DNA of 64,000 bases from Taudactylus pleione (taxonomy: Eukaryota > Chordata > Amphibia > Anura > Myobatrachidae). Positions 39,840 through 54,120 of this stretch are shown here, piece after piece. Below the pieces are notes generated by a model. The model saw only the letters and a program-made list of their open reading frames with translations, searched no databases and was not told the origin of the DNA. The stretch spans positions 248,001-312,000 of the forward strand of contig JAUIMM010002323.1 in NCBI GenBank assembly GCA_031769625.1. Direction: 5' to 3'. A program made the translations under genes and the position numbers. Each line of letters begins with the position of its first letter. Position 1 is the first letter of the stretch.

Positions 39840-41795
39840 TGCTACATAGTATAGAATATGATATATAGTGTCATATAGTATAGAATGTGGTGTAGAGCTG
39901 TATAGTGGTACATAGTATAGAATATGGTGTATAGTGGTACATAGTATAGAATATGGTGTATAGAGGTACATAGTCCAGATTATGGTGTACAATGGTACAT
40001 AGTATAGAATGTGGTGTATAGTGGTACATAGTGGTACATAGTATAGAATGTGGTGTAGTGGTACATAGTATAGAATGTGGTGTATAGAGGTATATGGTGT
40101 AGAGCTGTATAGTGGTACATAGTATAGAATGTGGTGTATAGCAGTACATAGTATAGAATGTGGTGTAGAGCTGTATAGTGGTACATAGTATAAAATATGG
40201 TGTATAGTGGTACATAGTATAGAATATGGTGTATAGTAGTACATAGTATAGAATATGGTGTATAGAGGTACATAGTCCAGATTATGGTGTACAATGGTAC
40301 ATAGTATAGAATGTGGTGTAGTGGTACATAGTATAGAATGTGGTGTATAGAGGTATATGGTGTAGAGCTGTATAGTGGTACATAGTATAGAATGTGGTGT
40401 ATAGCAGTACATAGTATTGAATACGGTGTAGAGCTGTATAGTGGTACATAGTATAGAATATGGTGTAGAGCTGTATAGTGGTACATAGTATAGAATACGG
40501 TGTATAGTGGTACATAGTATAGAATATGGTGTATTGTGATACATAGTATAGAATATGGTGTATAGTGGTACATAGTATAGAATATGGTGTATAGAGGTAC
40601 ATAGTATAGAATTTGGTGTATAGAGAAACATAGTATAGAATGTGGTGTAGAGATGTATAGTGGTACATAGTATATAATTTGGTGTATTGTGGTACATTGT
40701 ATAGAATGTGGTGTAGAGCTGTATAGTGGTACATAGTATAGAATGTGGTGTATAGAGGAACATAGTATAGAATGTGGTGTAGAGCTGTATAGTGGAACAT
40801 AGTATTTAGTGTGGTGTATAGTGGTATATAGTATAGAATGTGGTATAAAGCTGTACAATGGTACATAGTATAGAATGCGGTGTATAGTGGTACATAGTAT
40901 AGAATATAGTGTATAGTGGTACATAGTATAGAATATGGTGTATAGTGGTATATAGTATAGAATGTGGTGTATAGTGGTACATAGTATAGAATATAGTGTG
41001 TAGTGGTACATAGTATAGAATATGGTGTATAGTGGTACATAGTATAGAATATGGTGTATAGTAGTACATAGTATAGAATATGGTGTAGTGCTGTATAGTG
41101 GTACATAGTATAGAATATGGTGTACTGTGGTACATTGTGTAGAATATGGTGTATAGAGGTACGTAGTATAGAATATGGTGTATAGTGGTACATAGTATAG
41201 AATGTGGTATAGCAGTACATAGTATAGAATGTGGTGTATAGATGTATATGGTTTAGAGCTGTATAGTGGTACATAGTATAGAATGTGGAGTATAGTAGTA
41301 CATAGTATAGAATACGGTGTAGAGCTGTATAGTGGTACATAGTATAGAATGTGGTGTAGAGCTGTATAGTGGTACATAGTATAGAATATGGTGTATAGTA
41401 GTACATAGTATAGAATGTGTTGTAGAGCTGTATATTGGTACATAGTATATAATATGGTGTATAGTGGTAAATAGTATAGAATATGGTGTATAGTGGTACA
41501 TAGTATAGAATATGGTGTTGAGCTGTATAGTGGTACATAGTATAGAATATGGTGTAGTGTTGTATAGTGGTACAAACTATACAATATGGTGTAGAGCTGT
41601 ATTGTGGTACATATTATAGAATATGGTGTATAGTGGTACATAGTATAGAATATGGTATATAGAGGTACATAGTATAGAATTTGGTGTAGAGATGTATAGT
41701 GGTGCATAGTATAGAGTATTGTGTATAGTGATACATAGCATAGAATATGGTGTAGAGCTGTATAGTGGTGCAGAGTGTAGAATATGGTGTATAGT
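39840..41795. repeat. Higher-order block of 1,955 bp, copy 1
   Basis: Marker units are at 39290, 41245 and 43200 (1,955 bp apart), and 'agtccagattatgg' pairs at 39973/40275 and 41928/42230. The rare 'tacaaactatac' variant is at 39616 and 41571. The block contains an internal 302-bp duplication of the 'agtccagattatgg' neighbourhood. Edges are approximate. Confidence 0.82.
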
Positions 41796-43750
41796 GCTAC
41801 ATAGTATAGAATATGATATATAGTGTCATATAGTATAGAATGTGGTGTAGAGCTGTATAGTGGTACATAGTATAGAATATGGTGTATAGTGGTACATAGT
41901 ATAGAATATGGTGTATAGAGGTACATAGTCCAGATTATGGTGTACAATGGTACATAGTATAGAATGTGGTGTATAGTGGTACATAGTGGTACATAGTATA
42001 GAATGTGGTGTAGTGGTACATAGTATAGAATGTGGTGTATAGAGGTATATGGTGTAGAGCTGTATAGTGGTACATAGTATAGAATGTGGTGTATAGCAGT
42101 ACATAGTATAGAATGTGGTGTAGAGCTGTATAGTGGTACATAGTATAAAATATGGTGTATAGTGGTACATAGTATAGAATATGGTGTATAGTAGTACATA
42201 GTATAGAATATGGTGTATAGAGGTACATAGTCCAGATTATGGTGTACAATGGTACATAGTATAGAATGTGGTGTAGAGGTACATAGTATAGAATGTGGTG
42301 TATAGAGGTATATGGTGTAGAGCTGTATAGTGGTACATAGTATAGAATGTGGTGTATAGCAGTACATAGTATTGAATACGGTGTAGAGCTGTATAGTGGT
42401 ACATAGTATAGAATATGGTGTAGAGCTGTATAGTGGTACATAGTATAGAATACGGTGTATAGTGGTACATAGTATAGAATATGGTGTATTGTGATACATA
42501 GTATAGAATATGGTGTATAGTGGTACATAGTATAGAATATGGTGTATAGAGGTACATAGTATAGAATTTGGTGTATAGAGAAACATAGTATAGAATGTGG
42601 TGTAGAGATGTATAGTGGTACATAGTATATAATTTGGTGTATTGTGGTACATTGTATAGAATGTGGTGTAGAGCTGTATAGTGGTACATAGTATAGAATG
42701 TGGTGTATAGAGGAACATAGTATAGAATGTGGTGTAGAGCTGTATAGTGGAACATAGTATTTAGTGTGGTGTATAGTGGTATATAGTATAGAATGTGGTA
42801 TAAAGCTGTACAATGGTACATAGTATAGAATGCGGTGTATAGTGGTACATAGTATAGAATATAGTGTATAGTGGTACATAGTATAGAATATGGTGTATAG
42901 TGGTACATAGTATAGAATGTGGTGTATAGTGGTACATAGTATAGAATATAGTGTGTAGTGGTACATAGTATAGAATATGGTGTATAGTGGTACATAGTAT
43001 AGAATATGGTGTATAGTAGTACATAGTATAGAATATGGTGTAGTGCTGTATAGTGGTACATAGTATAGAATATGGTGTACTGTGGTACATTGTGTAGAAT
43101 ATGGTGTATAGAGGTACGTAGTATAGAATATGGTGTATAGTGGTACATAGTATAGAATGTGGTATAGCAGTACATAGTATAGAATGTGGTGTATAGATGT
43201 ATATGGTTTAGAGCTGTATAGTGGTACATAGTATAGAATGTGGAGTATAGTAGTACATAGTATAGAATACGGTGTAGAGCTGTATAGTGGTACATAGTAT
43301 AGAATGTGGTGTAGAGCTGTATAGTGGTACATAGTATAGAATATGGTGTATAGTAGTACATAGTATAGAATGTGTTGTAGAGCTGTATATTGGAACATAG
43401 TATAGAATATGGTGTATAGTGGTAAATAGTATAGAATAAGGTGTATAGTGGTACATAGTATAGAATATGGTGTTGAGCTGTATAGTGGTACATAGTATAG
43501 AATATGGTGTAGTGTTGTATAGTGGTACAAAGTATACAATATGCTGTAGAGCTGTATTGTGGTACATATTATAGAATATGGTGTATAGTGGTACATAGTA
43601 TAGAATATGGTATATAGAGGTACATAGTATAGAATTTGGTGTAGAGATGTATAGTGGTGCATAGTATAGAGTATTGTGTATAGTGATACATAGCATAGAA
43701 TATGGTGTAGACCTGTATAGTGGTGCAGAGTGTAGAATATGGTGTACAGT
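41796..43750. repeat. Higher-order block of 1,955 bp, copy 2
   Basis: This is the second copy, including the same 302-bp internal duplication (41928 and 42230). At the expected third 'tacaaactatac' (43526) the sequence instead reads 'tacaaagtatac' followed by 'atgctgtag', so its tail comes from a different block type. Homology to copy 1 is lost near 43750, where 'gtgctacatag' leads to 'gaatgtggtgtagag' instead of 'gaatatgatatatag'. Confidence 0.78.
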
Positions 43751-45090
43751 GCTACATAGTATAGAATGTGGTGTAGAGCTGTATAATGGTACATAGTATT
43801 GAATTTGGTATAGAACTGTATAGTGGTACATAGTATAGAATATGGTGTATAGTGGAACACAGAATAGAATATGGTGTATAGTGGTACATAGCAGAGAATG
43901 TGGTGTATAGTAGTACATAGTATAGAATATGTTGTATTGTGGTACATAGTTTAGAATATGGTGTATAGTGGTACATAGCATAGAATGTGGTGTATAGTGG
44001 TACATAGTATAGAATATGGTGTATAGAGGTACATAGTATAGAATGTGGTGTAGAGCTGTATAGTGGAACATAGTATAGAGTGTGGTGTATAGTGGTATAT
44101 AGTATAGAATGTGGTATAAAGCTGTACAATTGTATATAGTATAGAATGTGGTGTATAGTGGTACATAGTATAGAATATAGTGTATAGTGGTATATAGTAT
44201 AGAATATGGTGTATAGTGGTACATAGTATAGAATGTGGTGTATAGTGGTACATAGTATAGAATATAGTGTATAGTGGTACATAGTATAGAATATGGTGTA
44301 TAGTGGTACATAGTATAGAATATGGTGTATAGTGGTACATAGTATAGAATATGGTGTAGTGCTGTATAGTGGTACATAGTATAGAATATGGTGTACTGTG
44401 GTACCTTGTGTAGAATATGGTGTATAGAGGTACATAGTATAGAAAATGGTGAATAGTGGTACATAGTAAAGAATGTGGTATAGCGGTACATAGTATAGAA
44501 TGTGGTGTATAGATGTATATGGTTTAGAGCTGTATAGTGGTACATAGTATAGAATGTGGTGTATAGTAGTACATAGTATAGAATACGGTGTAGAGCTGTA
44601 TAGTGGTACATAGTATAGAATGTGGTGTAGAGCTGTATAGTGGTACATAGTATAGAATATGGTGTATAGTAGTACATAGTATAGAATGTGTTGTAGAGCT
44701 GTATATTGGTACATAGTATATAATATGGTGTATAGTGGTAAATAGTATAGAATATGGTGTATAGTGGTACATAGTATAGAATATGGTGTTGAGCTGTATA
44801 GTGGTACATAGTATAGAATATGGTGTAGTGTTGTATAGTGGTACAAACTATACAATATGGTGTAGAGCTGTATAGTGGTACATATTATAGAATATGGTGT
44901 ATAGTGGTACATAGTATAGAATATGGTATATAGAGGTACATAGTATAGAATTTGGTGTAGAGATGTATAGTGGTGCATAGTATAGAGTATTGTGTATAGT
45001 GATACATAGCATAGAAAATGGTGTAGAGCTGTATAGTGGTGCAGAGTGTAGAATATGGTGTATAGTGCTACATAGTATAGAATATGATAT
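43751..45090. repeat. Array B segment separating copies 2 and 3 of the 1,955-bp block
   Basis: About 1.3 kb of satellite, matching 38.55-39.87 kb at an offset of about 5,226 bp. It has 'gaacacagaatag' near 43854, 'ggtaccttgtg' near 44401, 'gaaaatggtgaatag' near 44442 and the marker at 44516. The private variant 'catagcagagaatg' is near 43887. It looks like a remnant of an older block left between amplified copies. Confidence 0.75.
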
Positions 45091-47050
45091 ATAGTGTCAT
45101 ATAGTATAGAATGTGGTGTAGAGCTGTATAGTGGTACATAGTATAGAATATGGTGTATAGTGGTACATAGTATAGAATATGGTGTATAGAGGTACATAGT
45201 CCAGATTATGGTGTACAATGGTACATAGTATAGAATGTGGTGTATAGTGGTACATAGTGGTACATAGTATAGAATGTGGTGTAGTGGTACATAGTATAGA
45301 ATGTGGTGTATAGAGGTATATGGTGTAGAGCTGTATAGTGGTACATAGTATAGAATGTGGTGTATAGCAGTACATAGTATAGAATGTGGTGTAGAGCTGT
45401 ATAGTGGTACATAGTATAAAATATGGTGTATAGTGGTACATAGTATAGAATATGGTGTATAGTAGTACATAGTATAGAATATGGTGTATAGAGGTACATA
45501 GTCCAGATTATGGTGTACAATGGTACATAGTATAGAATGTGGTGTAGTGGTACATAGTATAGAATGTGGTGTATAGAGGTATATGGTGTAGAGCTGTATA
45601 GTGGTACATAGTATAGAATGTGGTGTATAGCAGTACATAGTATTGAATACGGTGTAGAGCTGTATAGTGGTACATAGTATAGAATATGGTGTAGAGCTGT
45701 ATAGTGGTACATAGTATAGAATACGGTGTATAGTGGTACATAGTATAGAATATGGTGTATTGTGATACATAGTATAGAATATGGTGTATACTGGTACATA
45801 GTATAGAATATGGTGTATAGAGGTACATAGTATAGAATTTGGTGTATAGAGAAACATAGTATAGAATGTGGTGTAGAGATGTATAGTGGTACATAGTATA
45901 TAATTTGGTGTATTGTGGTACATTGTATAGAATGTGGTGTAGAGCTGTATAGTGGTACATAGTATAGAATGTGGTGTATAGAGGAACATAGTATAGAATG
46001 TGGTGTAGAGCTGTATAGTGGAACATAGTATTTAGTGTGGTGTATAGTGGTATATAGTATAGAATGTGGTATAAAGCTGTACAATGGTACATAGTATAGA
46101 ATGCGGTGTATAGTGGTACATAGTATAGAATATAGTGTATAGTGGTACATAGTATAGAATATGGTGTATAGTGGTACATAGTATAGAATGTGGTGTATAG
46201 TGGTACATAGTATAGAATATAGTGTGTAGTGGTACATAGTATAGAATATGGTGTATAGTGGTACATAGTATAGAATATGGTGTATAGTGGTACATAGTAT
46301 AGAATATGGTGTAGTGCTGTATAGTGGTACATAGTATAGAATATGGTGTACTGTGGTACATTGTGTAGAATATGGTGTATAGAGGTACGTAGTATAGAAT
46401 ATGGTGTATAGTGGTACATAGTATAGAATGTGGTATAGCAGTACATAGTATAGAATGTGGTGTATAGATGTATATGGTTTAGAGCTGTATAGTGGTACAT
46501 AGTATAGAATGTGGAGTATAGTAGTACATAGTATAGAATACGGTGTAGAGCTGTATAGTGGTACATAGTATAGAATGTGGTGTAGAGCTGTATAGTGGTA
46601 CATAGTATAGAATATGGTGTATAGTAGTACATAGTATAGAATGTGTTGTAGAGCTGTATATTGGAACATAGTATAGAATATGGTGTATAGTGGTAAATAG
46701 TATAGAATAAGGTGTATAGTGGTACATAGTATAGAATATGGTGTTGAGCTGTATAGTGGTACATAGTATAGAATATGGTGTAGTGTTGTATAGTGGTACA
46801 AAGTATACAATATGCTGTAGAGCTGTATTGTGGTACATATTATAGAATATGGTGTATAGTGGTACATAGTATAGAATATGGTATATAGAGGTACATAGTA
46901 TAGAATTTGGTGTAGAGATGTATAGTGGTGCATAGTATAGAGTATTGTGTATAGTGATACATAGCATAGAATATGGTGTAGACCTGTATAGTGGTGCAGA
47001 GTGTAGAATATGGTGTACAGTGCTACATAGTATAGAATATGATATATAGT
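45091..47050. repeat. Higher-order block of about 1,955 bp, copy 3
   Basis: Landmarks match copy 2 at an offset of 3,271 bp: 'agtccagattatgg' at 45199 and 45501, again 302 bp apart, and the marker at 46471. The distance from the marker at 44516 is again 1,955 bp. The 302-bp duplication is therefore present in all three copies and predates their spread. Confidence 0.8.
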
Positions 47051-50000
47051 GTCATAAAGTATAGAATGTGGTGTAGAGCTGTATAGTGGTACATAGTATA
47101 GAATATGGTGTATAGTGGTACATAGTATAGAATATGGTGTATAGAGGTACATAGTCCAGATTATGGTGTACAATGGTACATAGTATAGAATGTGGTGTAT
47201 AGTGGTACATAGTGGTACATAGTATAGAATGTGGTGTAGTGGTACATAGTATAGAATGTGGTGTATAGAGGTATATGGTGTAGAGCTGTATAGTGGTACA
47301 TAGTATAGAATGTGGTGTATAGCAGTACATAGTATTGAATACGGTGTAGAGCTGTATAGTGGTACATAGTATAGAATGTGGTGTAGAGCTGTATAGTGGT
47401 ACATAGTATAAAATATGGTGTATAGTGGTACATAGTATAGAATAAGGTGTATAGTAGTACATAGTATAGAATATGGTGTAGAGCTGTATAGTGGTACATA
47501 GTATAGAATATGGTGTAGTGTTGTATAGTGATACATAGTATAGAAAATAGTGTAGAGCTGTATTGTGGTACATAGTATAGAATATGGTGTATAGCGGTAC
47601 ATAGTAAAGAAAATGGTGTATAGAGGTACATAGTATGGAATACGGTGTATATTTGTACATAGTATAGAATATGGTGTATTGTGGTACATTGTATAGAATA
47701 TGGTATATAGAGGTACAAAGTATAGAATATGGTGTATAGTGGTACATAGTATAGAATGTGGTGTATAGTGGTACATAGTATAGAATTTGGTGTAGAGCTG
47801 TATAGTGGTACATAGTATAGAATATGTTGTATAGTGGTACATAGTATAGATTGTGGTGTAAAGCTGTATAATGGTACATAGTATAGAATGTGGTGTATAG
47901 TGGTACATAGTATAGAATGTGGTGTATAGTGGTATATAGTATAGAATATAGTGTACAGAGGTACATATTATAGAATGTGGTGTAGAGCTGTATAGTGGTA
48001 AATAGTTTAGAATATGTTTTATAGTAGTACATAGTATAGATTGTGGTGTAAAGCTGTATAATGGTACATAGTATAGAATGTGGTGTATAGTTGTACATAG
48101 TATAGAATATGGTGTATAGTGGTACATAGTATAGAATGTGGTGTAGAGCTTTATAGTGGTAAATAGTATAGAATATGTTGTATAGTGGTACATAGTATAT
48201 ATTGTGGTGTAAAGCGTAATAATGGTACATAGTATAGAATGTGGTGTATAGTGGTACATAGTATACAATATGGTGTATAGTGGTACATAGTATAGAATGT
48301 GGTGTATAGTGGTACATAGTATATAATATGGTGTATAGAGGTACATAGTATAGAATATGGTGTATAGAGGTACATAGTCCTGAATATGGTGTATAGTATT
48401 ACATAGTCTAGAATATGGTGTATAGTGGATAGTGGTACATAGTATAGAATGTGATGTAGAGCTGTATAGTGGTACATAGAATAGAATATGATGTATAGTG
48501 GTACATAGTATAGAATGTGGTGTAGAGCTGTATAATGGTACATAGTATTGAATTTGGTATAGAACTGTATAGTGGTACATAGTATAGAATATGGTGTATA
48601 GTGGTACATAGCATAGAATGTGGTGTATAGTAGTACATAGTATAGAATATGGTGTATTGTGGTACATAGTTTAGAATATGGTGTATAGTGGTACATAGCA
48701 TAGAATGTGGTGTATAGTGGTATATAGTATAGAATATAGTGTACAGAGGTACATATTATAGAATGTGGTGTAGAGCTGTATAGTGGTACATAGTATAGAA
48801 TATGGTGTATAGTGGTACATAGCATAGAATGTGGTGTATAGTAGTACATAGTATAGAATATGGTGTATTGTGGTACATAGTTTAGAATATGGTGTATAGT
48901 GGTACACAGTATAGAATATGGTGTATAGTGGTACATAGTATAGAATATGGTGTAGTGCTGTATAGTGGTACATTGTATAGAATATGGTGTACTGTGGTAC
49001 ATTGTGTAGAATATGGTGTATAGAGGTACGTAGTATAGAATATGGTGTATAGTGGTACATAGTATTGAATGTGGTATAGCGGTACATAGTATAGAATGTG
49101 GTGTATAGATGTATATGGTTTAGAGCTGTATAGTGGTACATAGTATAGAATGTGGAGTATAGTAGTACATAGTATAGAATACGGTGTAGAGCTGTATAGT
49201 GGTACATAGTATAGAATGTGGTGTAGAGCTGTATAGTGGTACATAGTATAGAATATGGTGTATAGTAGTACATAGTATAGAATGTGTTGTAGAGCTGTAT
49301 ATTGGTACCTAGTATAGAATATGGTGTATAGTGGTAAATAGTATAGAATATGGTGTATAGTGGTACATAGTATAGAATATGGTGTTGAGCTGTATAGTGG
49401 TACATAGTATAGAATATGGTGTAGTGTTGTATAGTGGTACAAAGTATACAATATGGTGTAGAGCTGTATTGTGGTACATATTATAGAATATGGTGTATAG
49501 TGGTACATAGTATAGAATATGGTATATAGAGGTACATAGTATAGAATTTGGTGTAGAGATGTATAGTGGTGCATAGTATAGAGTATTGTGTATAGTGATA
49601 CATAGCATAGAATATGGTGTAGAGCTGTATAGTGGTGCAGAGTGTAGAATATGGTGTATAGTGCTACATAGTATAGAATATGATATATAGTGTTATATAG
49701 TATAGAATGTGGTGTAGAGCTGTATAGTGGTACATAGTATAGAATATGGTGTATAGTGGTACATAGTATAGAATATGGTGTATAGAGGTACATAGTCCAG
49801 ATTATGGTGTACAATGGTACATAGTATAGAATGTGGTGTATAGTGGTACATAGTGGTACATAGTATAGAATGTGGTGTAGTGGTACATAGTATAGAATGT
49901 GGTGTATAGAGGTATATGGTGTAGAGCTGTATAGTGGTACATAGTATAGAATGTGGTGTATAGCAGTACATAGTATTGAATACGGTGTAGAGCTGTATAG

Positions 50001-53000
50001 TGGTACATAGTATAGAATGTGGTGTAGAGCTGTATAGTGGTACATAGTATAAAATATGGTTTATAGTGGTACATAGTATAGAATATGGTGTATAGTAGTA
50101 CATAGTATAGAATATGGTGTAGAGCTGTATAGTGGTACATAGTATAGAATACGGTGTATAGTGGTACATAGTATAGAATATGGTGTATTGTGATACATAG
50201 TATAGAATATGGTGTATAGTGGTACATAGTATAGAATATGGTGTATAGAGGTACATAGTATAGAATTTGGTGTATAGAGAAACATAGTATAGAATGTGGT
50301 GTAGAGATGTATAGTGGTACATAGTATAGAATTTGGTGTATTGTGGTACATTGTATAGAATGTGGTGTAGAGCTGTATAGTGGTACATAGTATAGAATGT
50401 GGTGTATAGAGGAACATAGTATAGAATGTGGTGTAGAGCTGTATAGTGGAACATAGTATTTAGTGTGGTGTATAGTGGTATATAGTATAGAATGTGGTAT
50501 AAAGCTGTACAATGGTACATAGTATAGAATGCGGTGTATAGTGGTACATAGTATAGAATATAGTGTATAGTGGTACATAGTATAGAATATGGTGTATAGT
50601 GGTACATAGTATAGAATGTGGTGTATAGTGGTACATAGTATAGAATATAGTGTGTAGTGGTACATAGTATAGAATATGGTGTATAGTGGTACATAGTATA
50701 GAATATGGTGTATAGTGGTACATAGTATAGAATATGGTGTAGTGCTGTATAGTGGTACATAGTGTAGAATATGGTGTACTGTGGTACATTGTGTAGAATA
50801 TGGTGTATAGAGGTACGTAGTATAGAATATGGTGTATAGTGGTACATAGTATAGAATGTGGTATAGCGGTACATAGTATAGAATGTGGTGTATAGATGTA
50901 TATGGTTTAGAGCTGTATAGTGGTACATAGTATAGAATGTGGAGTATAGTAGTACATAGTATAGAATACGGTGTAGAGCTGTATAGTGGTACATAGTATA
51001 GAATGTGGTGTAGAGCTGTATAGTGGTACATAGTATAGAATATGGTGTATAGTAGTACATAGTATAGAATGTGTTGTAGAGCTGTATATTGGAACATAGT
51101 ATAGAATATGGTGTATAGTGGTAAATAGTATAGAATAAGGTGTATAGTGGTACATAGTATAGAATATGGTGTTGAGCTGTATAGTGGTACATAGTATAGA
51201 ATATGGTGTAGTGTTGTATAGTGGTACAAAGTATACAATATGCTGTAGAGCTGTATTGTGGTACATATTATAGAATATGGTGTATAGTGGTACATAGTAT
51301 AGAATATGGTATATAGAGGTACATAGTATAGAATTTGGTGTAGAGATGTATAGTGGTGCATAGTATAGAGTATTGTGTATAGTGATACATAGCATAGAAT
51401 ATGGTGTAGACCTGTATAGTGGTGCAGAGTGTAGAATATGGTGTACAGTGCTACATAGTATAGAATATGATATATAGTGTCATAAAGTATAGAATGTGGT
51501 GTAGAGCTGTATAGTGGTACATAGTATAGAATATGGTGTATAGTGGTACATAGTATAGAATATGGTGTATAGAGGTACATAGTCCAGATTATGGTGTACA
51601 ATGGTACATAGTATAGAATGTGGTGTATAGTGGTACATAGTGGTACATAGTATAGAATGTGGTGTAGTGGTACATAGTATAGAATGTGGTGTATAGAGGT
51701 ATATGTTGTAGAGCTGTATAGTGGTACATAGTATAGAATGTGGTGTATAGCAGTACATAGTATTGAATACGGTATAGAGCTGTATAGTGGTACATAGTAT
51801 AGAATGTGGTGTAGAGCTGTATAGTGGTACATAGTATAAAATATGGTGTATAGTGGTACATAGTATAGAATATGGTGTATAGTAGTACATAGTATAGAAT
51901 ATGGTGTAGAGCTGTATAGTGGTACATAGTATAGAATATGGTGTAGTGTTGTATAGTGATACATAGTATAGAAAATAGTGTAGAGCTGTATTGTGGTACA
52001 TAGTATAGAATATGGTGTATAGCGGTACATAGTAAAGAAAATGGTGTATAGAGGTACATAGTATGGAATACGGTGTATATTTGTACATAGTATAGAATAT
52101 GGTGTATTGTGGTACATTGTATAGAATATGGTATATAGAGGTACAAAGTATAGAATATGGTGTATAGTGGTACATAGTATAGAATGTGGTGTATAGTGGT
52201 ACATAGTATAGAATTTGGTGTAGAGCTGTATAGTGGTACATAGTATAGAATATGTTGTATAGTGGTACATAGTATAGATTGTGGTGTAAAGCTGTATAAT
52301 GGTACATAGTATAGAATGTGGTGTATAGTGGTACATAGTATAGAATGTGGTGTATAGTGGTATATAGTATAGAATATAGTGTACAGAGGTACATATTATA
52401 GAATGTGGTGTAGAGCTGTATAGTGGTAAATAGTATAGAATATGTTTTATAGTAGTACATAGTATAGATTGTGGTGTAAAGCTGTATAATGGTACATAGT
52501 ATAGAATGTGGTGTATAGTTGTACATAGTATAGAATATGGTGTATAGTGGTACATAGTATAGAATGTGGTGTATAGTGGTACATAGTATATAATATGGTG
52601 TATAGAGGTACATAGTATAGAATATGGTGTATAGAGGTACATAGTCCCTGAATATGGTGTATAGTATTACATAGTCTAGAATATGGTGTATAGTGGATAG
52701 TGGTACATAGTATAGAATGTGATGTAGAGCTGTATAGTGGTACATAGAATAGAATATGATGTATAGTGGTACATAGTATAGAATGTGGTGTAGAGCTGTA
52801 TAATGGTACATAGTATTGAATTTGGTATAGAACTGTATAGTGGTACATAGTATAGAATATGGTGTATAGTGGTACATAGCATAGAATGTGGTGTATAGTA
52901 GTACATAGTATAGAATATGGTGTATTGTGGTACATAGTTTAGAATATGGTGTATAGTGGTACATAGCATAGAATGTGGTGTATAGTGGTATATAGTATAG

Positions 53001-54120
53001 AATATAGTGTACAGAGGTACATATTATAGAATGTGGTGTAGAGCTGTATAGTGGTACATAGTATAGAATATGGTGTATAGTGGTACATAGCATAGAATGT
53101 GGTGTATAGTAGTACATAGTATAGAATATGGTGTATTGTGGTACATAGTTTAGAATATGGTGTATAGTGGTACACAGTATAGAATATGGTGTATAGTGGT
53201 ACATAGTATAGAATATGGTGTAGTGCTGTATAGTGGTACATTGTATAGAATATGGTGTACTGTGGTACATTGTGTAGAATATGGTGTATAGAGGTACGTA
53301 GTATAGAATATGGTGTATAGTGGTACATAGTATTGAATGTGGTATAGCGGTACATAGTATAGAATGTGGTGTATAGATGTATATGGTTTAGAGCTGTATA
53401 GTGGTACATAGTATAGAATGTGGAGTATAGTAGTACATAGTATAGAATACGGTGTAGAGCTGTATAGTGGTACATAGTATAGAATGTGGTGTAGAGCTGT
53501 ATAGTGGTACATAGTATAGAATATGGTGTATAGTAGTACATAGTATAGAATGTGTTGTAGAGCTGTATATTGGTACATAGTATAGAATATGGTGTATAGT
53601 GGTAAATAGTATAGAATATGGTGTATAGTGGTACATAGTATAGAATATGGTGTTGAGCTGTATAGTGGTACATAGTATAGAATATGGTGTAGTGTTGTAT
53701 AGTGGTACAAACTATACAATATGGTGTAGAGCTGTATTGTGGTACATATTATAGAATATGGTGTATAGTGGTACATAGTATAGAATATGGTATATAGAGG
53801 TACATAGTATAGAATTTGGTGTAGAGATGTATAGTGGTGCATAGTATAGAGTATTGTGTATAGTGATACATAGCATAGAATATGGTGTAGAGCTGTATAG
53901 TGGTGCAGAGTGTAGAATATGGTGTATAGTGCTACATAGTATAGAATATGATATATAGTGTTATATAGTATAGAATGTGGTGTAGAGCTGTATAGTGGTA
54001 CATAGTATAGAATATGGTGTATAGTGGTACATAGTATAGAATATGGTGTATAGAGGTACATAGTCCAGATTATGGTGTACAATGGTACATAGTATAGAAT
54101 GTGGTGTATAGTGGTACATA

